A DNA stretch of 64,000 nt, taken from G965276765 sp965276825 (GTDB taxonomy: Bacteria > Actinomycetota > Acidimicrobiia > Acidimicrobiales > Palsa-688). The translations under genes were made by a program, and so were the position numbers. The stretch is taken from contig OZ255630.1 of NCBI GenBank assembly GCA_965276825.1, forward strand, positions 3,782,001 to 3,846,000, given 5' to 3'. The notes under the pieces are model-generated. The model saw only the letters and a program-made list of their open reading frames with translations. It was not told where the DNA came from and did no database searches. This document shows positions 1 to 9,319 of this stretch, in pieces. The stretch's first letter is position 1; each line of letters starts with the position of its first letter.

Positions 1-1445
1 TCGCCAGGATCGAAGAACCGTTGCCGGTGCTCGGCGTCGCTGGTGCCCAACTCCGCGAGGTGACGCTCGATGTATCGGGTGTCGACGTCGCCGGCGATCA
101 CCGCCGGCTGCTGGAGCAGTGACTCGAGGAACCCGATGTTGGATGCCACCCCGTCCAGGCGGAACTCGGTGAGGGCCCGGTAGGCCTTCTGGACCGCGGC
201 GGGCACCCCTCCCGCAGGGGCGTGGACGACCACCTTGGCCAGGAGGGAGTCGAACGTCGTCGGCGGCCGGTACCCAGCGTAGCCGCAGCCGTCGACCCGC
301 ACGCCGGGCCCGCTCGGCGGCTCGTACACGCTGATGGTCCCGCCCGCCGGTCTCGGCGTGCCGTCGGGTGACATCGTCTCGAGGTTGACCCGCGCCTGCA
401 GCGCGATCCCGCGTGGCGGTGGGCGACTCTCCTCGGTCAGGCCGACTTCGGCCAGGCGCGCACCGGAGGCCAGCTGGAGCTGGACGGCGACCAGGTCGAC
501 ACCGGTCACCTCCTCGGTCACGGTGTGCTCGACTTGCAGCCGGGCGTTGGCCTCGATGAACGCAAGACCGTCCGGACCGGCCGTGGGCACCGGATCCCCT
601 TCGCCGCTGGGGACGGGGACGAGGAACTCGACCGTGCAGAGGCTGCGCAGCTCGGCGGCACGCGCCAGGCGGGTGGCTGCGGCGAGCAGCGCCTCACGCG
701 TGTCCTCGGGCACCTGGACGGCGGGGGCCATCTCCACCAGCTTCTGGCGTTGGCGCTGCAGGCTGCACTCGCGGTCCCACAGGTGGACGACGTCGTGACC
801 GTCGCCGACCATCTGCACCTCGACGTGGCGAGCTCGCGGCAGGAAGGTCTCGACGTAGACCCGGTCGTCACCGAAGGCGCTGGCCGCCTCCGATGCGCAG
901 CGGGTGAACGCCTCCTCCAGCTGCTCCGGATCGGACACCGGCCGCATCCCCCGGCCGCCGCCCCCGGCGAGGGCCTTGACCATCACGGCGCCCCCCTGGC
1001 CCTGGCGGTCGAGCATCCGACGGGCCTCGGCGAGGGTGGTTGCGCCGGTGGACCCCTCGAGCACCGGCACGTCGCACTCGCGGGCCAGGGCGCGAGCGGC
1101 GACCTTGTCGCCGAAGACGGCGAGTGTCTCAGGGGAGGGGCCGACGAACACGAGGCCCACCTCGGCGCACTGGCGGGCGAAGCCGGCGTTCTCGGCCAGG
1201 AAGCCGTACCCGGGGTGCACGCCGTCGCAGCCGAGGTCGCGTGCGACGCCGAGGAGCTGGTCGGCGTCCAGATAGGCCCGCGGCCCCACCCCCGTGAGCG
1301 GGCGCGCCTCGTCGACCACTCGGACGTGGAGCGACGTGGCGTCGTCCTCGGAGAACACCCCGACCGAAGGGATGGCGAGATCGGCGGCGGCTCGCGCCAC
1401 GCGGATGGCCACCTCACCACGGTTGGCGATGAGCAGCTTCCTCAA
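1..1445 (-). CDS. biotin carboxylase of an acyl-CoA carboxylase (C-terminus beyond window)
   Basis: ATP-dependent biotin carboxylase, the first half-reaction of an acyl-CoA carboxylase. About 481 residues are visible. The protein opens RKLLIANRGEVAIRVARAA, the usual start of the family, followed by the GYGFLAENAGFA segment, a glycine-rich ATP-grasp loop (KALAGGGGRGM) and the ECSLQRQRQK region near residue 210. The start is TTG at 1445, chosen because it gives the family N-terminus and has GAGGTG five bases upstream; no ATG or GTG fits. The reading frame stays open to the left edge, so any biotinyl domain lies outside. It is divergent from a carboxyltransferase gene 162 bp away, so the two probably form one enzyme. 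Substrate (acetyl-, propionyl- or another acyl-CoA) cannot be told. Confidence 0.9.
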   Translation of the reverse strand, partial: MRKLLIANRGEVAIRVARAAADLAIPSVGVFSEDDATSLHVRVVDEARPLTGVGPRAYLDADQLLGVARDLGCDGVHPGYGFLAENAGFARQCAEVGLVFVGPSPETLAVFGDKVAARALARECDVPVLEGSTGATTLAEARRMLDRQGQGGAVMVKALAGGGGRGMRPVSDPEQLEEAFTRCASEAASAFGDDRVYVETFLPRARHVEVQMVGDGHDVVHLWDRECSLQRQRQKLVEMAPAVQVPEDTREALLAAATRLARAAELRSLCTVEFLVPVPSGEGDPVPTAGPDGLAFIEANARLQVEHTVTEEVTGVDLVAVQLQLASGARLAEVGLTEESRPPPRGIALQARVNLETMSPDGTPRPAGGTISVYEPPSGPGVRVDGCGYAGYRPPTTFDSLLAKVVVHAPAGGVPAAVQKAYRALTEFRLDGVASNIGFLESLLQQPAVIAGDVDTRYIERHLAELGTSDAEHRQRFFDPG

Positions 1446-1607
1446 CGGGGCACCTCGAGGTCCGCGCTGGTCACGATCTGGATCATCGAGCGCCGACCAT
1501 AAGACGTGGGGCCGCCTCGGGGGCGCCCTTGCTCCAATTGTAGGGGACTCCCCATTGGGCGGCAGTCGGTACCGTCGCTACGGTTTGACGTCGGGGAGGA
1601 GCAGGCG

Positions 1608-3167
1608 ATGGGTTGGGAAGCTGAGCTGGAGGAGCTGCGGCGGCGGCGGGAGCTTGCGCTTCGCATGGGCGGAGCGGAGCAGGTCCGCCGTCAGCACGAG
1701 CACCACAAGCTGACGGCGCGAGAGCGACTCGAGCTGTTCGCCGACCCGGGGAGCTTCCGGGAGTTCGGGGTCCTCGCCGGACTGGGCACCTACGAGGGAG
1801 AGCGCCTGACGGATTTCACGCCCAAGGGCACGGTCAACGGCATGTGCCGCCTCGACGGGCGGACCGCCGTGGTCACCGCCGGTGACTTCACCGTCCGGGG
1901 CGGTGCGGCGACGTCGGCGTCGGGGGGGATCGGAGCAGAGCTGAGCCCGGCGCAGCGCTCGCTGGCCTGGAAGGTGCCGTACGTCAGGCTGCTCGACGCC
2001 AGCGGCGGGAGCGTCAGCAGCTTCGAGGCGCTGGGCCGGACCTACCTCCCCGACGGCAACAACTGGACCGCCACCGATGTCGCGCTGTTGCAGCAGGTCC
2101 CCGTGGTGTCGGCCGTGATGGGCTCGGTGGCCGGCCTGCCGGCGGTCGACGCCTGCCTCTCGCACTTCAACGTGATGGTGCGGGGCACCTCCCAGCTCTT
2201 TCCCGGAGGGCCTCCCGTGGTCAAGGCCGCCCTCGGACTGGATGTCCCCAAGGACGAGTTGGGAGGTGCCCACGTCCACACGCAGGGCAGCGGTGTGGTC
2301 GACAACGGTGCGGCCAGCGAGGAGGAGGCGTTGGACCAGGTGCGCCGCTTCTTGTCCTATCTCCCGTCCAACGTGGAGGAGGGAGCGCCACGCCAGGACG
2401 GCCCGCCGCGCTCGCCGCGGCTGGCCCCCGAAACGCTCCGTGACGTCATCCCGGCCAACCGCCGCCTCCCCTTCTCCGTCCACGACATCGTCGAGGCGAC
2501 GGTCGACAGCGGCTCGGTGTTCGAGATCGCGCCGGAGTACGGAGCGTCGAGGGTGACGGCCCTCGCCCGGGTGGACGGCTACCCCGTCGGCGTGATGGCC
2601 AACAACCCGCTGCGCATGGGCGGCGCGACCGACGTGGCCGCCGGCGAGAAGGTGGTGCGCCTCATCCAGCTGTGCGACCAGTTCCACCTGCCGCTGATCT
2701 CCTTCGCTGACGAACCGGGCTTCCTCGTCGGTCCGGCCGCCGAGGCCAGCGGCATCGAGCGCGCCGGGGCCCGACTCGTGCAGGCCGTCTGCATGAGCCG
2801 CATGCCCTGGATCACCATCGTGGTCGGCCGCCTCTACGGGGTGGCGGGCCAGTGTCACCACCGTCCGACCGGCATGTTCCGGCGCTTCGCCTGGCCGTCG
2901 GCCCGCTGGGGCTCCATGCACATCAGTGGCGGCACGTCGGCCGCCTACCGGCGGGTCATCGAGGCGGCCGACGACCCCGAGGCCAAGCGCAAGGAGCTCG
3001 AGCAGCGCCTCGAGGCGATCGCCTCCCCCTTCCGCACCGCAGAGGCGACGGGTCAGGACATCATCGACCCGGCCGACACCCGTGCCTGCCTGGTCGACTT
3101 CGTGAGCGACGCCCAACGGGTGCTCCGCACGCAGTGGGGGACGCCGGTCGTCCCCTACCGGCCGTGA
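1608..3167 (+). CDS. acyl-CoA carboxylase, carboxyltransferase (beta) subunit
   Basis: Carboxyltransferase half of a biotin-dependent acyl-CoA carboxylase, 519 residues, a normal length. Two crotonase-like lobes are visible: the N-lobe with GGIGAELSPAQ and LLDASGGSV, the C-lobe with GVMANNPLRMGGATDVAAGEK and the FADEPGFLVG segment. ATG at 1608 was chosen over an upstream extension because GGGGAGGAGC lies just before it and the N-terminus (ELEELRRRRELALRMGG) fits the family. It is divergent from the biotin carboxylase at 1-1445. The family includes acetyl-, propionyl-, methylcrotonyl- and geranyl-CoA carboxylases, and the sequence does not settle which. Confidence 0.9.
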   Translation: MGWEAELEELRRRRELALRMGGAEQVRRQHEHHKLTARERLELFADPGSFREFGVLAGLGTYEGERLTDFTPKGTVNGMCRLDGRTAVVTAGDFTVRGGAATSASGGIGAELSPAQRSLAWKVPYVRLLDASGGSVSSFEALGRTYLPDGNNWTATDVALLQQVPVVSAVMGSVAGLPAVDACLSHFNVMVRGTSQLFPGGPPVVKAALGLDVPKDELGGAHVHTQGSGVVDNGAASEEEALDQVRRFLSYLPSNVEEGAPRQDGPPRSPRLAPETLRDVIPANRRLPFSVHDIVEATVDSGSVFEIAPEYGASRVTALARVDGYPVGVMANNPLRMGGATDVAAGEKVVRLIQLCDQFHLPLISFADEPGFLVGPAAEASGIERAGARLVQAVCMSRMPWITIVVGRLYGVAGQCHHRPTGMFRRFAWPSARWGSMHISGGTSAAYRRVIEAADDPEAKRKELEQRLEAIASPFRTAEATGQDIIDPADTRACLVDFVSDAQRVLRTQWGTPVVPYRP

Positions 3168-3218
3168 GGCCCCGGGCCCAGCTCACCACCATCAGCCCAC
3201 GAGAGAGGAAACGAAGCG

Positions 3219-4031
3219 ATGTCGAAGCGGCTCGAGGACAAGGTCACCGTGATCACGGGTGCGACGAGCGGGATCGGCGAGGCCACCGCCCGGCTCTTCC
3301 ACCGGGAAGGTGCGCTCGTCGTGATCTCCGGGCGCTCGGTCGACAAGGGAGAGGCGCTGGCCGGCGAGCTCGGCTCCCGAGCCACGTTTCGCCGGGCGGA
3401 CGTCTCGCGTGAGGAGGACGTGGCCGGGTTGCTCGACGAGGCGGCGCAGCGCCACGGACGGATCGACTGCCTGTTCAACAACGCCGGTGGTCCCACGCCA
3501 GGCGATCTGGAGACGATCACCGAGGAGCAGTTCGACTACGGGATGAGGTTGCTGGTCGGCAGCGTCTTCTCCGGTATCAAGCATGCGACGCGTCACATGA
3601 AGGACAACGGGGGCGGCAGCATCATCAACAACTCGAGCATCGCCGCGCACCGCAGGGGCCAGGGCCCCGCCCTCTACTCCGCAGCCAAGGCTGCCGTCAG
3701 CCACATCACCCGGCTGGCGGGGGCCGAGCTCGGCCCTCACGGCATACGGGTCAATGCCATCTCGCCAGGGGCCATCGCCACCCCGATCTTCTGGGGCGGG
3801 TCGGACATGGCTCGATCGCTCTCCGACGAGGACAACGCACGCAAGCAGGCGAAGCTGGAGCGCAGCCTGGCGTCCGCCACCCCGCTGCCCCGCTCGGGCC
3901 TGAGCGACGACATCGGCTATGCCGCCCTGTTCCTCGCCAGCGACGAGGGCAGCTTCGTCAACGGCCACGACCTCGTGGTGGACGGAGGGCGCATCGGCAT
4001 GTTTGCCGAGCGCCCGTCGGGGACGAGCTGA
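3219..4031 (+). CDS. SDR-family oxidoreductase
   Basis: Classical short-chain dehydrogenase/reductase, 270 residues, expected to act on an alcohol or ketone with NAD(P). Visible motifs are the cofactor-binding TGATSGIG (residues 15-22), NNAG near residue 90, a catalytic Ser in INNSSIAAH and the YSAAK active-site Tyr/Lys. The insertion typical of mycofactocin-linked SDRs is absent, so this is an ordinary SDR, unlike the four at 24-27 kb. It starts 51 bp after the carboxyltransferase on the same strand, with AGAGAGGAAACG as ribosome site, and is probably co-transcribed with it. Substrate unknown. Confidence 0.88.
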   Translation: MSKRLEDKVTVITGATSGIGEATARLFHREGALVVISGRSVDKGEALAGELGSRATFRRADVSREEDVAGLLDEAAQRHGRIDCLFNNAGGPTPGDLETITEEQFDYGMRLLVGSVFSGIKHATRHMKDNGGGSIINNSSIAAHRRGQGPALYSAAKAAVSHITRLAGAELGPHGIRVNAISPGAIATPIFWGGSDMARSLSDEDNARKQAKLERSLASATPLPRSGLSDDIGYAALFLASDEGSFVNGHDLVVDGGRIGMFAERPSGTS

Positions 4032-4041
4032 TCAGGAGCGG

Positions 4042-4227
4042 CTACAGCTGCTGGAGTCGCGAGGGTGCCTGGTCCTCGCCGCGCTCGAGGCTGACGTCCT
4101 CGAGCAGGCTGAGAAGGTGCAGCCAGCCGTCGAAGCGGATCGGTCGACCGGCTGCGCTCCCCGGGATGATCAGGCCGCGAGGGTTGGCGTCTGCGCCCGC
4201 AGGGACCACCGAATCCTCGAAGCGCAC
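4042..4227 (-). CDS. small conserved-looking hypothetical protein
   Basis: A 61-residue reading frame (VRFEDSVVPAGADANPRGLI, then a segment ending SRLQQL) with coding-like third-position G/C, convergent with the SDR. I recognise no domain. GTG at 4227 has GCGAGG about six bases upstream; an in-frame ATG at 4272 gives 76 residues but has no ribosome site and runs into the upstream region of the divergent LuxR-type gene. The gene call itself is uncertain. Confidence 0.4.
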   Translation of the reverse strand: MRFEDSVVPAGADANPRGLIIPGSAAGRPIRFDGWLHLLSLLEDVSLERGEDQAPSRLQQL

Positions 4228-4320
4228 GATGACCTCGCGCAAGAACCACCTCCAGGTGTGCCCGCACACCATCCCATGACGGTGAGGGCGATCGTAGGAG
4301 GGCGGAGCCGGTCGGTCGAG

Positions 4321-4334
4321 TAGGGGGTACCCTA
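4321..4334 (+). promoter_or_regulatory. putative -10 element/inverted repeat giving a leaderless transcript
   Basis: TAGGGGGTACCCTA contains a TAGGG/CCCTA inverted repeat and a TANNNT-type -10 hexamer (TACCCT, 4328-4333). The GTG start of the LuxR-type gene begins at 4340, six bases after the hexamer, the spacing expected when transcription starts at the start codon. No ribosome site is visible. Inference only. Confidence 0.35.
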
Positions 4335-4339
4335 AAGGG

Positions 4340-7261
4340 GTGGGGGAGACAGCAGCACCTCGCAGCGCTGGCGACAGCGACCGCGAGGTGAGCGCGTTGC
4401 CCGAGGCGTCCGCCATCGGCCGGGAGCTTCCGCTGGCCCAGTTGCTCGACAACCTCAAGGTCGTGCTCGGTGGCGCCGGGAGGATGTGCCTCGTGACCGG
4501 TGAAGCCGGTGTGGGCAAGACCCGTCTGCTCCGGGAGTTCCTCGTCCGGGTGCAGCCCTACGAGTGCTTCGTGCTGAGTGGAAGGGCCCACGACTACGAC
4601 CAGGGCGTGGCCTACGCCAGCCTGCGCGACCAGCTGGCGTCCGCCACCTCCCAGGAGCTCGATGCCGATGCTCGAGCCGAGCTCGAGCAGCTGGTCCGCG
4701 CCCTGGACGCGGCGGTCCTCGGCCGGGATGACGTTGCCCGCGGGACGGGCCTCCAGCCGGCGTACCTGCTCACCACCAAGTTCCTGACCCGACTGGCTCA
4801 CAGCCGGCCGACGGTGCTCGTGCTCGACGACGCCCACCTAGCCGATGACGAGTCGCTGACGGCGTTGTCCCTGGCCGCGAGGCACCTCGCGTCCGTGCCC
4901 CTCTTCCTCTTCTTCACGGCACGCGGGGACCAGTGGTTGCCGGGCTCCAGCTTCGCCGCCACGGTCGGCCGGCTGATCGAGGTCGGCCTCGGCTCGGCCA
5001 TCGAGCTCGATCCGCTCGACCACGAGGACATCACCGCCCTGATCGCCTCGGTCCTCGGGGTCAGGCCCGAGCAGCCGCTGACGTCCTACGTGTACTCCCA
5101 GAGTCGTGGCAATCCCCTCTTCGCCAGGGAAGCGGTCCGCTCGCTGTTGGAGGCGGGAGCCATCAGGACCGAGCACGGCAAGGGCTACCTGGTCGGCAAC
5201 CCGGCGGCCGGCCGCATCAGTGGCCGGGCGGCCTTCCTCCACCGGGTCTTCCGCCAGGACCGGGCGGGTCGGGAGCTGGCACGGGTCATGTCGGCGTTCC
5301 GGCAGGTGCACGCCGACCAGCTGCCGACGCTCGAGGCGGTCACCGGCCTCGACCGGGGACAGCTCGAGGGGGCGTTCGACGCGCTCGTCAAGGCTTCCAT
5401 CATCACCACCGTCGCCCACGGCTCCTACGAGTTCACCCACCCCCTCATGGCCGAGGTGCTCTACAACGACCTGGGGCCGCTCGAGCGCCGACGACTGCAC
5501 AGGTGCATCGCGGAGTCGTTCAGCGACGAACAGCGGCGAGAGCCGACCGAGGTCCTGGACTGGACCCTCCACGTGGCCGAAGCCGCCGCGCCAGGTGATC
5601 CGGTCGCGCTGCAGTCCGTGATCGACGCGGCGATGCTGACCCGCAACACCGCGCCGCTGTCGGCCGCCACCTGGTTCGAGCGGGCCCTCGACCTCCTCGC
5701 ACCCGGGGCGCCGCAACGCGCCGAGCTGCTCTCTCGCCAGGCGGTCGCCCTCTGGAAGGGGTCGCGGCCCGAAGCGGCCGTCCGCGTCGGGAGCGAAGCT
5801 CTGCCGATGCTGCCTTCCGGGGTGCACCGGACCCGCACGCTGGCCACCGTGATCAACGCCAGCTACGCGATGGGGCGCTACGACGACGCATTGAAGCTCG
5901 TCGACACGGAGCTGGACGGGTCGGAGACCTCGGCGTCGTTCCTCGCCCAGTGCGCGCTCCTCCTGGCCCACACCGGCCGGAGCCGCGAGGCGGCCGCCCA
6001 GCGCGATCACGCGGCGGCCGCGGCAGCACAGGGGCCGCTCGCGCAGCAGGCCGTCACCTACAGCTACCTCGGTCACGTGGCCAACTGCCTCGGTGACTCC
6101 GTCGGCGTCCGTGGAGCCGTCGACCGGTTGGTCGAGATGGGCACCGGAGTTGAGGGTGAGCTCAGCTCCGGTGCGCGCTTGAGCGCGCTCGAGTCGGCTG
6201 CCTACCTCTTGACCTTCACCGGCTCCCTGCGCGAGGCGCGTCGCACGTTCTCGGCGGTCACGGCTCTCCTGCCCGAGACCGGCTTCCAGGACATCGGGGG
6301 CCAGAACATCTACACCAAAGCCAAGATCGAGCACCTCGCCGGCACATGGGACGCGGCCCTCGAGACGATCCGCTCCGGCTCCATCAGCCTCGACTTCTCG
6401 GGCCTGGAGAACAACCTGGCCTGGCTCCGGCTGCTCGAAGCCGAGATCCTGACCGATCAGGCCCGCCTCGACGAGGCGAGCAGGATCGTCCGGGTCCAGC
6501 TGTTGTCGGCCGATTGCGTGCTCTACGAGCTGATCCGGCAGGTGCGCTGCGCCAAGATCGCCATCAACCTCGGTGAGCTCGGAAAGGCCGAGGACATACT
6601 GCTCAGGGAGCTGGCCGGAGCGCGCCGGACGGACCTGGTGGAGCCGTACCGGCAGTGTCTCGAAGGCCTCGTCGAGTTGTACGTCGCCATGGGCAGGCAT
6701 GCCGCGGCGGCGGAGTACGCCGGCGAGCTCGATGATCACGCCAACGACACGGCCAGCCCCGTGGCGCAGTTGGCCGCCGACCTGGCGGCCGCCTCGCTCG
6801 GCGACGCAGGGCGGGCGGAGCGCCTGGTCGAGCGATGCGAGGCCGAGGGTCGCGGGTTCCTCTCCGCCCAGGCCCACTTCCACCTCGGCTCGACGGGGGT
6901 GCGTCCCGAGGTGCACCTGCCGCGGGCCGTGGAGCTGTTCGGCTCGGTCGGAGCCCTCCAATGGACACGCCGGGCGTCGTCGCGCGCCAGAGATCTGGGT
7001 CTCCCCGTGGCGCCGTTGCACCGTCGCCCTGCGGATGCCGGCGCCCGGGGCGGGACCGCCAGGCTCACCGGGACGGAGGTGGAGCTGGTCAAGCTGCTCC
7101 AGCAGGGTCTCACCAACCGCCAGATCTCCGCCATCCTTCACTACAGCGCCAAGACCGTCGAGGTCTACCTCAGCCGGCTGTACCAGAAGGTCGGGTGCCA
7201 TTCTCGCGTCGAGCTGGTCCTCGCCGCAGAGAGGAGCGAGCTGGTCGGATTCGAGCCGTGA
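4340..7261 (+). CDS. LAL-type LuxR transcriptional regulator with AAA ATPase domain
   Basis: Large ATP-binding regulator of the LuxR family (MalT-like), 973 residues. The N-terminal ATPase has Walker A GEAGVGKT (residues 54-61) and Walker B VLVLDDAH near residue 155. A long alpha-helical, TPR-like middle follows. The C-terminus is a LuxR helix-turn-helix (LTGTEVELVKLLQQGLTNRQ, then KTVEVYLSRLYQKVG). Such proteins activate transcription on binding a ligand, often in catabolic or secondary metabolism. GTG at 4340 has no ribosome site but sits right after a -10-like box; GTG at 4388 is an alternative. Target genes cannot be inferred from position alone. Confidence 0.9.
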   Translation: MGETAAPRSAGDSDREVSALPEASAIGRELPLAQLLDNLKVVLGGAGRMCLVTGEAGVGKTRLLREFLVRVQPYECFVLSGRAHDYDQGVAYASLRDQLASATSQELDADARAELEQLVRALDAAVLGRDDVARGTGLQPAYLLTTKFLTRLAHSRPTVLVLDDAHLADDESLTALSLAARHLASVPLFLFFTARGDQWLPGSSFAATVGRLIEVGLGSAIELDPLDHEDITALIASVLGVRPEQPLTSYVYSQSRGNPLFAREAVRSLLEAGAIRTEHGKGYLVGNPAAGRISGRAAFLHRVFRQDRAGRELARVMSAFRQVHADQLPTLEAVTGLDRGQLEGAFDALVKASIITTVAHGSYEFTHPLMAEVLYNDLGPLERRRLHRCIAESFSDEQRREPTEVLDWTLHVAEAAAPGDPVALQSVIDAAMLTRNTAPLSAATWFERALDLLAPGAPQRAELLSRQAVALWKGSRPEAAVRVGSEALPMLPSGVHRTRTLATVINASYAMGRYDDALKLVDTELDGSETSASFLAQCALLLAHTGRSREAAAQRDHAAAAAAQGPLAQQAVTYSYLGHVANCLGDSVGVRGAVDRLVEMGTGVEGELSSGARLSALESAAYLLTFTGSLREARRTFSAVTALLPETGFQDIGGQNIYTKAKIEHLAGTWDAALETIRSGSISLDFSGLENNLAWLRLLEAEILTDQARLDEASRIVRVQLLSADCVLYELIRQVRCAKIAINLGELGKAEDILLRELAGARRTDLVEPYRQCLEGLVELYVAMGRHAAAAEYAGELDDHANDTASPVAQLAADLAAASLGDAGRAERLVERCEAEGRGFLSAQAHFHLGSTGVRPEVHLPRAVELFGSVGALQWTRRASSRARDLGLPVAPLHRRPADAGARGGTARLTGTEVELVKLLQQGLTNRQISAILHYSAKTVEVYLSRLYQKVGCHSRVELVLAAERSELVGFEP

Positions 7262-7276
7262 GACAGGGCCTCACGG
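7256..7276. terminator. bidirectional hairpin between convergent genes
   Basis: CCGTGAG and CTCACGG form a 7-bp stem with a 7-nt loop exactly between the LuxR-type gene and the convergent GGDEF gene, overlapping both stop regions. There is no U tract, so rho-independent action is uncertain. Confidence 0.45.
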
Positions 7277-8488
7277 TCGCGCCGTGATCATCCCTACGCC
7301 CGGATAGCGGCCAGCTGCCACCCGGCGGTGGTCACGACCGTCAGCCGCTGCGGGTCTGCGACCGGTCCAGCCGCCCTCGTCCTCCGTGGTCGCGCGCTCG
7401 ACCGTCGGGCCGTTGGGGGTCCGGTGATCCACGCAGAGCATCCGGTGGTCGGCGCCCCCTTGACGCTTCACCTCATACATGGCCATGTCGGCTGCGTGCA
7501 GCAGGTCCTCCGGATCGTGGTCGCCCCCCGTGGCGAAAGCCAGCCCGACACTGGCGGTGGTGCTCACGACCACAGTCGACAGAGCGAAAGGCTCGCTGAG
7601 AGCAGCGATCACGCGCCGCCCGACGGCGATCGCGTCGGCTCGGGTCTCGAGATCGTCGCAGACGATGACGAACTCGTCGCCTGAAGGGCGTCCCAGGGTG
7701 TCGCCCGGCCGCAGCACCCCGGCCAGCCGCCCGGCAACCGCCACCAAGAGCTCGTCACCGGTGCGATGCCCGTGGGTGTCGTTGACCTGCTTGAATCGGT
7801 CGAGATCGGCGAACAGGACGGCGACCGGGTGATCGGGCCGGCGGACCCGGCGCAGCGCCCGCCCGAGATCGTCGACCACCGCGGACCGGTTGGCCAGGCC
7901 GGTCAGCTCGTCGCGCCGCGACAGTGCCCGGGCGTGGGCCACGGCCGCATGCAGCTCGTCGCGGGCGCGGGCGTTGAGGATGTACGCGGCGGCGACATCC
8001 GCCAGGGTTTGCGCCGCGGACATCACCGTCGGCGCCAGCGGTCCTGGCTGGAGGCAGTACAGGTCGAGCGCGCCCAATTGGCGGTCGTCGTGTCGGAGCG
8101 GGAAGGCGAACACGGCAACCAGACCGGCCTCGGACGCTCGAGATGTGAACGGCCCGAATCGCGTCTCGGCTCCCAGGTCGGGGACGGCCACCGCCATGCC
8201 GGTCGAGAACGCCTCGAGGCACGGGCCGTCGCCCAGCTCGCTCTGCAGTCCCTCGAACCGGAGCGCGACCGCGTCCGATGCGGCGATGTACACGGGTTTG
8301 GCTCCGCTGGAGATCAGTGTCACCCCTGCGGCGGCCACCGGTAGCACGTCGACGATCCGCTCGACGAGACGGTCCAAGATCGTCTGGATCGGGAAATCGG
8401 TCAACATCGTCCGGGCGAACTCCGCCAACACCGACGCCAGCGGCTCGTCCTCAGCCACGAAGTGCGCCACTGGCTCCGGGCGAAGCAA
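7271..8488 (-). CDS. GAF-GGDEF diguanylate cyclase
   Basis: Soluble sensor diguanylate cyclase, about 405 residues, making c-di-GMP from two GTP. A GAF domain (residues about 35-170, with LGDGPCLEAF) precedes a GGDEF domain (RRDELTGLANR, then FADLDRFKQVND with the metal-binding Asp). The signature is SGDEF rather than GGDEF; Ser in the first position is known in some active enzymes. The C-terminal 50 residues look unstructured. The frame opens at TTG 8488; GTG 8470 with GGAG just upstream is an equally likely start. No transmembrane segment is seen. Confidence 0.88.
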   Translation of the reverse strand: MLRPEPVAHFVAEDEPLASVLAEFARTMLTDFPIQTILDRLVERIVDVLPVAAAGVTLISSGAKPVYIAASDAVALRFEGLQSELGDGPCLEAFSTGMAVAVPDLGAETRFGPFTSRASEAGLVAVFAFPLRHDDRQLGALDLYCLQPGPLAPTVMSAAQTLADVAAAYILNARARDELHAAVAHARALSRRDELTGLANRSAVVDDLGRALRRVRRPDHPVAVLFADLDRFKQVNDTHGHRTGDELLVAVAGRLAGVLRPGDTLGRPSGDEFVIVCDDLETRADAIAVGRRVIAALSEPFALSTVVVSTTASVGLAFATGGDHDPEDLLHAADMAMYEVKRQGGADHRMLCVDHRTPNGPTVERATTEDEGGWTGRRPAAADGRDHRRVAAGRYPGVGMITARP

Positions 8489-8683
8489 GATCGTCGATGC
8501 TCATCAGATGTCCCTTGGTCGTGCGATTGCGTCACCAAGCGTCTGGAGCGACGATCTCGGGCACTGCCCAGCTGCAGCAGCGCCCGCGCTACCGGCTTCT
8601 TCCCTACGAACTTACCCATCCCGACGGCACGTTCATGGCACCCGGCACTCGCACGCACCACGCGCCGGGGCCTCCAGTGGTGG

Positions 8684-8851
8684 TCACCGGGACGGTTTGC
8701 GGCGGCGGCCGCGCAGGTGGGCTCCGACGAAGACGAGGTCGGCGACCAAGATGACGATGCCGATGATCAGCAGGACCAGCAGTCCCTTGGCCACCGCGCC
8801 GATGATCCCGAGGGCGATGGCCACGATGACGACCAGGAGGAAGAGGGCCAT
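8684..8851 (-). CDS. small hydrophobic membrane protein
   Basis: A 55-residue protein made almost entirely of two transmembrane segments (MALFLLVVIVAIALGIIGAV, then a LLVLLIIGIVILVADLVFVG-like stretch) and an Arg-rich tail. ATG at 8851 has AGGAGGT nine bases upstream, a near-consensus ribosome site. It is the last gene of the minus-strand envelope-stress block, 19 bp after the PRC-barrel gene. Small proteins of this kind are common next to Asp23 and YihY genes; function unknown. Confidence 0.75.
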   Translation of the reverse strand: MALFLLVVIVAIALGIIGAVAKGLLVLLIIGIVILVADLVFVGAHLRGRRRKPSR

Positions 8852-8870
8852 GGGCGGTCGACCTCCTGTC

Positions 8871-9227
8871 TCAGCGCCGGGCCAGGCGGCGCTCGCCGCT
8901 GGCGCCCGGCTGGTAGGTGAGACCGTAGTGCTCGAACAGCGACGGTTCGTCGCTGGCGGCGAGCTCCCCGTCGGTGTCGATGTCGACGGCATCCTTGATC
9001 TGCTTCTTGGGATACGCGACCCGCACGTAGGACGGTCCGACGGTGGCCCGGTCGAGGGGGACCAGGGTCAGGTGGTGGCGCCCGACCATCCCGACCTTGA
9101 CCGAGGCGAAGGCGGGTTGATCGGTGGCGGTGTCGACGTAGACGGCCTCGAGGTCGCCGATCTTGTCGCCGTCGGGGTCGATGACGTTGTGCTCCCGCCA
9201 GTCTCGGATGTTGTCAGCTTCGAACAT
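8871..9227 (-). CDS. PRC-barrel domain protein
   Basis: 118 residues with one PRC-barrel domain (residues about 5-80: VIDPDGDKIGDLEAVYVD, then LTLVPLDRATVG) and the tail SLFEHYGLTY that recurs in the PRC/DUF2382 protein of this block (LFRHYGVAY). PRC barrels are small beta-barrels found in RNA-processing and photosynthetic proteins and, in actinobacteria, in stress proteins of unknown role. ATG at 9227 has AAGGAGACC upstream. It is probably in the same transcription unit as the genes upstream, after a 92-bp gap. Confidence 0.85.
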   Translation of the reverse strand: MFEADNIRDWREHNVIDPDGDKIGDLEAVYVDTATDQPAFASVKVGMVGRHHLTLVPLDRATVGPSYVRVAYPKKQIKDAVDIDTDGELAASDEPSLFEHYGLTYQPGASGERRLARR

Positions 9228-9319
9228 GCGGTGTGGTCTCCTTGTTGTCTCGGGCCGGGTGGCCGTGGTCCGGCGCAGACCGTACCCGGGAGTTGCTCAC
9301 GTCGTCGTCCTACCCACGG

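Noticed and set aside
1578..3116. A minus-strand frame of about 510 codons opposite the carboxyltransferase gene
   Set aside because: Antisense shadow in GC-rich DNA; the plus strand has clear family motifs.
3219..4031. Counting this SDR among the mycofactocin-coupled group
   Set aside because: It lacks the GQGRSHA motif and the insertion after beta-strand 2 that define that subfamily.
4838..7201. A minus-strand frame of nearly 790 codons opposite the LAL regulator
   Set aside because: No domain, skewed composition and no ribosome site; shadow of the plus-strand gene.
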